The translations under genes were made by a program, and so were the position numbers. The notes under the pieces are model-generated. The model was not told where the DNA came from. It made no database searches and saw only the letters and a program-made list of their open reading frames with translations. From Lachnospiraceae bacterium (GTDB taxonomy: Bacteria; Bacillota; Clostridia; Lachnospirales; Lachnospiraceae), in NCBI GenBank assembly GCA_021202635.1, contig JAJQCQ010000080.1, positions 1-64,000 on the forward strand: a stretch of 64,000 bases of DNA. Reading direction: 5' to 3'. Of the stretch, positions 1 through 7,201 are shown one piece after another. Each line of letters opens with the position of its first letter. Position 1 is the stretch's first letter.

Positions 1-221
1 TTCTTAACAATTTGTATGTTGCTATATTTTAATTTATATGATATTCTAATTACATTATTTGATATGCATATTCAAAATTCTTACCAAAGCTAAAAACGGC
101 AATCGGTTTTGTATCCAATTGTTCGATTTCGTGTACGTCCTTTTCCAGTAAATCACACCATAAATTGTTGCATAAATATTTATAAATCCATAGCATTTTC
201 AGCCGAAATGAGGTAAAATAA
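1..221 (+). repeat. Leader copy A of a duplicated nuclease unit
   Basis: This AT-rich stretch matches 2991-3211 closely from its first base to the start codon. Shared blocks include GATATGCATATTCAAAATTC, CTTACCAAAGCTAAAAAC and TCCATAGCATTTT. The same leader stands before each of the two Rpn-like genes, so the duplicated unit is leader plus gene. The match begins at the window edge, so the repeat may extend further left. No gene is seen in it; it probably holds the promoter and an untranslated leader. Confidence 0.8.
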
Positions 222-1253
222 ATGAGCAAACGAAATAATTCCAGTCAAAAGGATTTCCCCCTGTCTGACTGTACACAAGGTTCGCCCATCGCTCAGCGAT
301 TTTACATGGGTGAACTGGCTTGCCACCGACCATCGGAAGGGGGCGTTTCCAGGCAGGCGGAGACTCTTCCAGAAAAAAACACTGCTTCAGATACTAATAA
401 CCAGAACAACATTGATTCCGTAACCCATACGGAAGACGCTGTGATGAAGCTCATGATGGAATTTTTCTCCGAAGAGATGCTTCCTGTTTTCGGTATCACG
501 CAAAAAGCGACTGCTTTTACACTGACAGAGGAGATTCACCTTGAACTTAAGAAAGGATACCTGGACTTCAATCTCATAATGGAAGACGGAAGTGTCTCGC
601 ACTTTGAGTTTCAATCAACAAATGGAGGAAAAAAAGACCTCCGCCGCTTCCAGACTTACGAGAGTAATCTCAGTTATATCCTGCAAAAACCTGTGACCAC
701 CTACGTACTGTTTTCCGGAAAAATCAAACGCCCGATGACGCATCTCAAAGAAGGGATTAACACATACAGGATACATCCTGTCATTATGAGTCAGCGAAAT
801 GCCGATCTGTTGTTGGAAGAGTTGCGTTCCAAAGTCAGCAGAGGCGAAGCCCTTATACGCGAAGATCTCGTCCGGTTACCTCTGCTTCCAACCTTTGGCG
901 GAAAAAGTTCCCAACTGGAACGCATCCAAACCGCTTTTGAGCTTACCACAAAAGCAGAAGAGGTTTCAAAAGAAGACGTTGAAAAAATTGAAGCAGCCAT
1001 TTACGCTATGGCAACCAAATTTCTAAATCATAATGAATTAAAACAAATTAAGGGAGGACTTAAAATGACATATCTGGGACAATTACTGTTTGAGGACGGA
1101 CGCGAGGAAGGGCGCAAGGAAGAGCAAAAAAATACAGAACGGGAGCGCCAACGCGCGGAGAAAGCAGAAATGGATGCAAAAAAAGCAAAAGCCGATGCCC
1201 AAAAAGCACTAGCGGAACTAAGTGAACTAAAGAAGCAATTGGGGCTTTGCTAA
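222..1253 (+). CDS. Rpn-family PD-(D/E)XK nuclease / putative transposase, copy A
   Basis: The protein has 343 residues and resembles the Rpn (recombination-promoting nuclease) / PDDEXK_2 group. The visible core is D115 in YLDF, then E129 and Q131 in EFQS, which fits the D-(E/Q)xQ active site of that family. A variable N-terminus (about 1-70) precedes the core, and the last 50 residues form a charged Ala/Lys/Glu coiled coil. Family members make double-strand breaks and promote RecA-independent exchange; that role here is inferred. The start has GAGG eight bases upstream. It is a paralogue of 3212-4156 and nearly identical from about residue 70 on. It differs by an extra segment of about 25 residues near position 20 that coincides with a DNA palindrome. 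Base composition is lower in GC than the neighbours. Confidence 0.8.
   Translation: MSKRNNSSQKDFPLSDCTQGSPIAQRFYMGELACHRPSEGGVSRQAETLPEKNTASDTNNQNNIDSVTHTEDAVMKLMMEFFSEEMLPVFGITQKATAFTLTEEIHLELKKGYLDFNLIMEDGSVSHFEFQSTNGGKKDLRRFQTYESNLSYILQKPVTTYVLFSGKIKRPMTHLKEGINTYRIHPVIMSQRNADLLLEELRSKVSRGEALIREDLVRLPLLPTFGGKSSQLERIQTAFELTTKAEEVSKEDVEKIEAAIYAMATKFLNHNELKQIKGGLKMTYLGQLLFEDGREEGRKEEQKNTERERQRAEKAEMDAKKAKADAQKALAELSELKKQLGLC
280..325. repeat. Palindromic element inserted in frame in the nuclease gene
   Basis: GTTCGCCCAT (280-289) pairs with ATGGGTGAAC (306-315), and inside it ATCGCT pairs with AGCGAT (288-300). The block CCCATCGC..AGCGATT....ATGG followed by CTGGCTTGCCA also occurs, reverse-complemented, in the 73-bp repeats at 44963-45122. 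The paralogue at 3212 lacks it, so this looks like a mobile palindrome that entered a coding region without breaking the frame. Confidence 0.6.
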
Positions 1254-1270
1254 AAAGGCAAGGTACGGCA

Positions 1271-1317
1271 CACCATTCCCTGCACGGATAACCATATTTC
1301 CGAGCAGAGGAATGGTG
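1271..1317. terminator. Stem-loop after the nuclease gene
   Basis: CACCATTCC (1271-1279) pairs perfectly with GGAATGGTG (1309-1317) around a 29-base loop. There is no T-run on either side. It lies between the convergent ends of the nuclease and GH28 genes and may protect 3' ends or terminate weakly. Confidence 0.4.
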
Positions 1318-1373
1318 CGGCCTAAACTATACCGTAAGGCTCAACCGATGCAAAACAAAATCACGCATTTCAC

Positions 1374-2858
1374 TCAAGCTTCTGAAACTGATATATCCCC
1401 ACAGCTGATATTGCAAAAACTCAGCCCCTTGCAGTACGCCAGCTTCAGCGTCTGCGCTCCGGCTCCCAGCCGGATGCCGTCAAAGCGGATATTCCGAATC
1501 TCATGCCCTGGAACATCAAATCCAATCAGTTCGATCGCGTCACAATCATGGAGCAGCCCGTCCCCATGCGTGTCCTGATATTTTCCTGTGAGCGTAAGCC
1601 GCTCAAAAGTGCAGTTTTCAAACACCGGCGGCACCGGTGCGGGTTCGCCGTCGTCGTTATAGCTGACGCTGTGCATCATCACGCGTGGAATTACACAGTC
1701 CCGCACAACAATGTCACGCACATAACCGCCGCGCTTTTTGGTTGCCTTTATCTCCAGACCGGACATGGATTGCTCCAGGTCACAGTCCCAGATGCGGACA
1801 TCCTCAATACCGCCGCTCATCTCGCTCCCCATGCAGATCCCATGTCCCTGGTGCGACACACAGTCAAAAACCCGGATATGCGCGCATGGCCGCGCGATCC
1901 GGCAGCCCTCCGGGTTCTTTCCGGACTTGATCGCCACAGCGTCATCCCCGGTAAAGAATTCACTGGCAAAGAGTGTACAGTTTGTTGATGAATCCGGATC
2001 CCAGCCGTCCCCGTTCCAGACACCCTCCGAGCGGAAGGTACAATGATCCGTCACAATCGAGTCGCTGTAGATCATATGGACATTCCAGCTCGCGCCATTT
2101 TCCAGGGTCAGCCCGGAAATACGGACATTTCTGCAATTGCTGAGGTTGATCAGGCGCGGGCGGAGGCGTCCCGGAATCGTGTGGTCGTTCTCACAGGTCG
2201 CAATCAGCTCCTGATTGGCAGCCAGATATTCCTTCATCCGCTCCCTCTCCCGCTCGATCACGCGCAGTCCCAGCGTCTGGCCGCCGCTCGCAATCCGGCC
2301 GTTTCCGTAAATCAGGACATTCTCACAGTTCGGACCGGCTGTATGATCCAGCGTCCCCAGATTTAAGAGGCTGCTGTAGCATTCCATCTCGGTTCCCTCA
2401 AAGCGGCTGTGTATATAAGGCAGATAATCCTCCGGGTCATCCGTCCCCTGCAGCAGAGCGCCATCCTCCAGATAGAGCGCCATATTGCTGTGCAGGCGCA
2501 GCGCTCCCGTCCGGTAAACGCCCGCCGGAAAATAGACCTCCTCATTCCCCTTACAGGCATCAAACACTTTCTGCAAAACCTCCGTATTCATCGTCACCCC
2601 GTCGCCAAACGCGCCAAACGCAGTCACATCCAGGCGGCGCAGGCGTTTCGCCGTACGGACAAAAACCTCTCCGATCGGCTGAACCTTCAGCTGATATTCC
2701 GTATCCGGCTCCAGTCTGGTAAGCGTAAAATGAGTCTTATCCGTCGTTCCAGCCACCTGGCTGTTTTGTACAATCGTATAAGAAGCTTCTTCCTTTGCTT
2801 TCTCCCAGTACAGCGTAATGGTATCCGCCGTGCTGAGTGAAAAAATCTGTTCTGTCAT
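1374..2858 (-). CDS. Glycoside hydrolase family 28 (polygalacturonase-like), intracellular
   Basis: The 494-residue protein starts with a short fibronectin-like beta-sandwich (about 1-75) and continues as a right-handed beta-helix typical of GH28. Active-site motifs are visible: the WNGDGWDPD Asp, the GDDAVAIKSG double Asp, GHG in HQGHGICMGS, and the EIK variant of the RIK motif. No signal peptide is present, so it probably cleaves imported oligogalacturonides or rhamnogalacturonan fragments in the cytoplasm. The acetylesterase at 5031-6935 supports a pectin role. The start was set at the ATG at 2858 because GGAGGA lies six bases upstream; an earlier in-frame ATG at 2903 has no such site. The gene lies between the two nuclease copies, on the opposite strand. 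Confidence 0.88.
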   Translation of the reverse strand: MTEQIFSLSTADTITLYWEKAKEEASYTIVQNSQVAGTTDKTHFTLTRLEPDTEYQLKVQPIGEVFVRTAKRLRRLDVTAFGAFGDGVTMNTEVLQKVFDACKGNEEVYFPAGVYRTGALRLHSNMALYLEDGALLQGTDDPEDYLPYIHSRFEGTEMECYSSLLNLGTLDHTAGPNCENVLIYGNGRIASGGQTLGLRVIERERERMKEYLAANQELIATCENDHTIPGRLRPRLINLSNCRNVRISGLTLENGASWNVHMIYSDSIVTDHCTFRSEGVWNGDGWDPDSSTNCTLFASEFFTGDDAVAIKSGKNPEGCRIARPCAHIRVFDCVSHQGHGICMGSEMSGGIEDVRIWDCDLEQSMSGLEIKATKKRGGYVRDIVVRDCVIPRVMMHSVSYNDDGEPAPVPPVFENCTFERLTLTGKYQDTHGDGLLHDCDAIELIGFDVPGHEIRNIRFDGIRLGAGAQTLKLAYCKGLSFCNISCGDISVSEA

Positions 2859-2893
2859 ATCTTCCTCCGTTTCATTCTTCCTATTTACTATGC

Positions 2894-2922
2894 ATAATAG
2901 CATCTGGATTCTCTGTTCACAA
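2894..2922 (-). promoter_or_regulatory. Candidate sigma-A promoter of the GH28 gene
   Basis: Read on the minus strand: TTGTGA (-35), a 17-base spacer, TATTAT (-10), about 35 bases before the GH28 start codon. The -10 context GATGCTAT is shared with the promoter of the acetylesterase at 6996-7024. Confidence 0.6.
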
Positions 2923-2990
2923 GGGAAAATAGCTATTTTTTCTTTTACGCTGAAATATATTTTATCAGTTCGTATTACAGTCTTTAGATA

Positions 2991-3211
2991 TTCTTAATAA
3001 TATTTATGTTGCCATATTATTATTTATATGATATTCTGTTTTCATAACTTGATATGCATATTCAAAATTCTTACCAAAGCTAAAAACGACAATCGCTTCT
3101 GCATCCAATTGTTTGATTTCGTATAAATCTATTTCCTGTAATTCATGCCATAAATTACAGCATAAATATTTTTAAATCCATAGCATTTTAAACTGAAATG
3201 AGGTAAAATGA
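2991..3211 (+). repeat. Leader copy B of the duplicated nuclease unit
   Basis: Direct repeat of 1-221 with scattered substitutions, ending at the start codon of the second nuclease gene. With 2859-2990 (GH28 promoter and an AT-rich stretch) it makes up the 353-base gap between the GH28 and second nuclease genes. No other gene is seen in that gap. Confidence 0.8.
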
Positions 3212-4156
3212 ATGAACAAACGATATCATTCCAAGCTGGAAGAATTACCTCTGTCTGACTCTACACAGCAGATAGAAGTTTTCCTGGAAAATAGTACAGA
3301 TTCAGGTACTACCAACCATAACGATATGGATTCTGTAAACCAAACCGAGGACGCCGTGATGAAGCTCATGATGGAATTTTTCTCCGAAGAGATGCTTCCT
3401 GTTTTCGGTATCACGCAAAAAGCGACTGCTTTTACACTGACCGAGGAGATTCACCTTGAACTTAAGAAAGGATACCTGGACTTCAATCTCGTGATGGAAA
3501 ACGGAAGCATCTCGCATTTTGAATTTCAATCAACAAATGGAGGAAAAAAAGACCTCCGGCGCTTCCGGACCTACGAGAGTAACCTCAGTTATATCCTGCA
3601 AAAACCGGTAACCACCTACGTACTGTTTTCTGGAAAAATCAAACGCCCGATGACAAAGCTCAAAGAAGGTATTAACACATACAGGATACATCCTGTCATC
3701 ATGAGTCAGCAAAATGCCGACCATCTGTTGGAAGAGCTACGTTCCAAAGTTAGCAGAGGCGAAGCCCTTACGCGCAAAGATCTCGTCCGTTTACCACTAC
3801 TTCCAATCTTTGGCGGAAAAAGTTCCCAACTGGAACGCATCCAAACTGCGTTTGAATTCACCACGAAAGCAGAACAGGTTTCAAAAGAAGACGTTGAAAA
3901 AATCGAAGCAGCCATTTACGCTATGGCAACAAAGTTTCTTAATCATACGGAGTTAGAGCAAATCAAAGGAGGAGTCAAAATGACGTATCTTGGGCAATTA
4001 CTGGTAGAAGAAGGACGCAAGGAAGAGAAAAAAAACACAGAGAGGGAACGCCTGCGCGCGGAAAAGGCAGAAATGGATGCAAAAAAAGCAAAGGAAGACG
4101 CCAAGAAAGCAGAAAAAGAACTGCGTGAATTAAAAAAACAGCTGGGACTTGCCTAA
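3212..4156 (+). CDS. Rpn-family PD-(D/E)XK nuclease / putative transposase, copy B
   Basis: This 314-residue paralogue of the gene at 222 keeps the same catalytic pattern (D90 in YLDF, E104 and Q106 in EFQS) and the same C-terminal coiled coil of Lys, Glu and Ala repeats. The N-terminal 50 residues diverge and lack the extra palindrome-encoded segment of copy A. This suggests the shorter form is ancestral. The start has GAGG upstream as in copy A. Both copies have intact reading frames, so neither looks like a decayed remnant. A role in recombination or DNA cleavage is inferred from the family only. Confidence 0.8.
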   Translation: MNKRYHSKLEELPLSDSTQQIEVFLENSTDSGTTNHNDMDSVNQTEDAVMKLMMEFFSEEMLPVFGITQKATAFTLTEEIHLELKKGYLDFNLVMENGSISHFEFQSTNGGKKDLRRFRTYESNLSYILQKPVTTYVLFSGKIKRPMTKLKEGINTYRIHPVIMSQQNADHLLEELRSKVSRGEALTRKDLVRLPLLPIFGGKSSQLERIQTAFEFTTKAEQVSKEDVEKIEAAIYAMATKFLNHTELEQIKGGVKMTYLGQLLVEEGRKEEKKNTERERLRAEKAEMDAKKAKEDAKKAEKELRELKKQLGLA

Positions 4157-4199
4157 AACAAGCACGATACTGCAAACCCTTTTCGCCGCTTTTGCTGCT

Positions 4200-4240
4200 G
4201 ATTGTGGCAGGCAACCCTCACCGGATTACCTGCCACAATC
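4200..4240. terminator. Perfect 12-bp stem-loop between convergent genes
   Basis: GATTGTGGCAGG (4200-4211) pairs with CCTGCCACAATC (4229-4240). It lies 44 bases after the nuclease stop and just beyond the stop of the SH3-like gene, so it can serve both. No strong T-run follows. Confidence 0.6.
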
Positions 4241-4249
4241 CTATTCCGT

Positions 4250-4930
4250 TCATTCGCCGTCCGATTCATACTCATCCAGAAGCAGTTCCCCATTCCGGCC
4301 GCTGACATGCACTGCAAAACTGCGCTCGAAGCCATCCTCATCCGTAAAAGAAATTCCGTAGGCTGTCATATCACCGTAAAATTCCACGCCTGCCACAAAA
4401 GCCATCCCCGGAAGCAGCTCCGAGAGGGTATACAACTCTTCCCCTGGTTCCCATGCGCCTTCCTCGTCATATCCCAGCAGGAAAAACTTCACATTCTCAA
4501 GCGTTTCATTTGGACGAAATACCAGCTTTACCATCTGTTTGGAATCGGTTGCGAGATATTCCGCGCAGTCATATTCTTCCAGCTTCTGCTCCTCCGCGTA
4601 AACGGCTGTGATCGGTGCCTGATCAGCAGTTTCTGACACCGCTTCCGCAAGATCAATCCAGCCGATTCCGGATTTCAGTTTTCCCCACAGATTTCCTTCC
4701 TCATCCTGTTCTTCCTGAACAATCGTATAGGTACCGCTATCCCAGATTGCGGTGCAATAGCTGTAGTCGTATCCGGGGCCATCGAAAACCGAAAGGTCGT
4801 TACGCGAAATCCGTATCGTGTAGGAAGAAGCATCCTCTTGGACCGCAAGAGAGCGGTTCTCTTCCGCCTGCACACGCTTCGTAAACATCAATACTAACAT
4901 ACACAGCAAAACAAATCCTGTTTTTCTCAT
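4250..4930 (-). CDS. Secreted protein with a bacterial SH3-like domain
   Basis: The 226-residue protein has a Sec signal peptide (MRK, hydrophobic core, cleavage near VQA-EE at about residue 22). An SH3b-like segment follows at about 35-95; the pattern LSVFDGPGYDYSY...GWIDL is typical of cell-wall or ligand-binding SH3b folds. The rest (about 105-226) is acidic and not recognised. It lies 100 bases downstream of the acetylesterase gene on the same strand and may be cotranscribed. It probably acts at the cell surface; no enzyme motif was seen. Confidence 0.65.
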   Translation of the reverse strand: MRKTGFVLLCMLVLMFTKRVQAEENRSLAVQEDASSYTIRISRNDLSVFDGPGYDYSYCTAIWDSGTYTIVQEEQDEEGNLWGKLKSGIGWIDLAEAVSETADQAPITAVYAEEQKLEEYDCAEYLATDSKQMVKLVFRPNETLENVKFFLLGYDEEGAWEPGEELYTLSELLPGMAFVAGVEFYGDMTAYGISFTDEDGFERSFAVHVSGRNGELLLDEYESDGE

Positions 4931-5030
4931 CTTCTCTTTCTCCCTTCCAAACTGTTTTCGGTCGTGAAATCGTTGCCTGCTTTCTCATTGCATAGTATCG
5001 GTCATTCCCAATCTCCTTCCTCTCCCCCTT

Positions 5031-6935
5031 TCAGACCTTCATCCTCCGGCACAGCTCGGCCGCCTCGCCTCTGGTAAGCAGGCGCTGCAAATCTTCGTTT
5101 CCATTTTTATCCAACAGCCCCAGCGCATACGCCGCCCTGACATAAGAGCGTGCATAGCCAGAGCATTTTTCATCATAAATACAGGAATTCTCCCCCGGCA
5201 ATTCCTTTCGGCTCTTATAGCCATTGACTGCAAAGGAGAAAAATTCCTCCAGCGTCACTTCTTTTTCCGGATGAAAGCATCCGTTTTCCACCAAATGCCC
5301 GTCAATCATCCCATTCTGCCACGCGCACTCAACCGCACCTGCGTACCATTCATGACCAATCACGTCGGCGAACATATCGTTATAAACATTTGTATAGAAA
5401 AAGCGCACCGTCTGAATAACCATATCCAGCACATCTGCCCGGCAGGCGATACGCTCCGGTTCGGAAAGATTCGCAAGGAGCTGCGCATCCCCTTCGGGAT
5501 TGGAAATAGATTCATATGCCGCCGGTTTCACCGGGAGGGCGATATGAGCAGGCGGATTCCATTTCCCGAAGCCTTCGGTCACGCACTCCGCCAGGCGCTG
5601 ATACTCCGGCCAGTCTTTGCATACGCGCACCAGTTCATCCGCCACAAATCCCGCCATCCGGTATGCGCCGTAATCATTTGTGTGCGTGTAATCATCCGGG
5701 AAAAAGCTGGTGCGGACAGCCTCCCGCCCCTGCTGCGTAATCCAGACCATGCTGCGCCCATGCAAATCCAGCACCGGTACATGGAAGGATTCGCCAATCT
5801 CTTTACAAACCTCGGCATACTCCCACAAAAGATCGTTATAGCTGCCGTCGCCGCCCTTCCAGGAATTCCTGGCTAACGGGGTCACAAGAATCGGGAAAAC
5901 GCCCCACTGGCGGCATTCCTGAATGTAGCGCTCCAGATTCGCCCGGTATCCGCCCTGCGCTTTTAAATGATTCAGCTTCTGGTCGTTGTGCGCAAACTGG
6001 AAAAGACAGTAATCTCCCTTGCGGATGTATTTTTCCACAATCGCGTAATGGCCTTCCCCGCGAAAGGATTCAGTTGTCAGCCCGGAGTGCGCATGGTTGG
6101 ACACTGCCACGCCACCGGTCAGATACGCCGGAAGCATCTGCCCCCAGCCGGCATAGCTGGTGCCAGGGGCATACGGATAATCCGCGCTCTGGTCCGTCAC
6201 CGTGGAATCGCCGGCAATGTATACCGTCGGGCAGTCTACCTGCTCTACAGTAAGCTCTGAAATCCGCGGAATTGTCGAGAGAATGACAACATCCAGTGTG
6301 GTATCACCATAGACCGTCGTCCGGCCGCGCGGGATGACGTCACAGACATTCACGGTCATCGTATGCTCGATTTCGAAGCCTGAATTTTCTGGCAGCCCTG
6401 CATGAAATGCCTCTGGCCAGCTCCCAGCCTGCACTGTATGATTGAGCAGAAGACCCAGCCTTCTTCTGCCGGTAAAAATAAGCCAATCATCCTTTGTTGC
6501 GCCGGAAACACGGATTTTTACCGTTACCCTGTAATTTCCCTGTTCCGGCACATCCAGCTTAAAGATCAGCGGAATTCGCCTGCGTTCCTCTTCAGTAAAT
6601 GAAGCCTTTCTGGTATCTCCGGATGAATCTGCTGTTTCCCTGCACTTTAAATCCGTTACCATTCTTTCTGATTCCAGAAAACAGCCATACGCATCCTCTT
6701 CTATACAGGAAAGTATCTCATCCTGATACCAGTAAAGCGTATCAAACCCGGAATTTGGCTCCGGCAATTTCAAAAGCTCCTGTTTTCTCCGGTTCTCCTC
6801 CGTCACAAAACCATAGCCCTTTCCAGGCTGATACAGGTCGTCCGCCGAAACATGGACAATTTCTCCTCTGTCTTCCGTCGATGCCATATCATCGATTTTC
6901 TCATCAGTCCCAAACACAAATTTTTTGCAGAACAT
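5031..6935 (-). CDS. Rhamnogalacturonan acetylesterase-like SGNH hydrolase with SLH-like tail
   Basis: The 634-residue protein has three parts. Residues 1-235 form a beta-sandwich region seen before the catalytic domain in some bacterial pectin acetylesterases. Residues about 236-440 form an SGNH/GDSL esterase: the Ser in AGDSTVT (near 242), HND near 317, and the Asp/His of DDYTH near 415. Residues about 510-634 resemble one and a half S-layer homology repeats (MFADVIGHEWYAGAVE, then a VTLEEF-type end, then LLTRGEAAEL). The expected role is removal of acetyl groups from rhamnogalacturonan fragments. No signal peptide is seen, which is odd beside an SLH-like tail. The promoter is at 6996-7024. 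Confidence 0.8.
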   Translation of the reverse strand: MFCKKFVFGTDEKIDDMASTEDRGEIVHVSADDLYQPGKGYGFVTEENRRKQELLKLPEPNSGFDTLYWYQDEILSCIEEDAYGCFLESERMVTDLKCRETADSSGDTRKASFTEEERRRIPLIFKLDVPEQGNYRVTVKIRVSGATKDDWLIFTGRRRLGLLLNHTVQAGSWPEAFHAGLPENSGFEIEHTMTVNVCDVIPRGRTTVYGDTTLDVVILSTIPRISELTVEQVDCPTVYIAGDSTVTDQSADYPYAPGTSYAGWGQMLPAYLTGGVAVSNHAHSGLTTESFRGEGHYAIVEKYIRKGDYCLFQFAHNDQKLNHLKAQGGYRANLERYIQECRQWGVFPILVTPLARNSWKGGDGSYNDLLWEYAEVCKEIGESFHVPVLDLHGRSMVWITQQGREAVRTSFFPDDYTHTNDYGAYRMAGFVADELVRVCKDWPEYQRLAECVTEGFGKWNPPAHIALPVKPAAYESISNPEGDAQLLANLSEPERIACRADVLDMVIQTVRFFYTNVYNDMFADVIGHEWYAGAVECAWQNGMIDGHLVENGCFHPEKEVTLEEFFSFAVNGYKSRKELPGENSCIYDEKCSGYARSYVRAAYALGLLDKNGNEDLQRLLTRGEAAELCRRMKV

Positions 6936-6995
6936 ACCCCCGGATTTCCTCTCTCAATCAGTTGTTTTCTAATTTCCTCATGTGTCTGTGCGCAT

Positions 6996-7024
6996 AGTAT
7001 AGCATCCAGACTCTTATCCCGCAA
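6996..7024 (-). promoter_or_regulatory. Candidate sigma-A promoter of the acetylesterase gene
   Basis: Read on the minus strand: TTGCGG (-35), 17-base spacer, TATACT (-10), about 60 bases upstream of the start codon. It leaves a short leader and shares GATGCTAT around the -10 with the GH28 promoter. Confidence 0.6.
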
Positions 7025-7101
7025 GGAAAGAAATCCACTGATTCATCCGATTATTTCAAAGAATAGTCCGATGCTGTTTTTGCTTTTCACATACAAAGCA
7101 A

Positions 7102-7147
7102 TGCCCCAGAAAGGAAATCGCTGTCTCCACGATTTCTTTCCGGGGCA
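7102..7147. terminator. Long stem-loop after the ABC exporter operon
   Basis: TGCCCC (7102-7107) pairs with GGGGCA (7142-7147), and the stem continues inward to AAATCG/CGATTT (7115-7120 with 7130-7135). It is the likely end of the minus-strand exporter transcript. The T-run is weak. Confidence 0.6.
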
Positions 7148-7201
7148 CTTATCCATTTTTCAAACTTTTCTATACAAATGATTCGGGGTATGATACCACG
7201 G

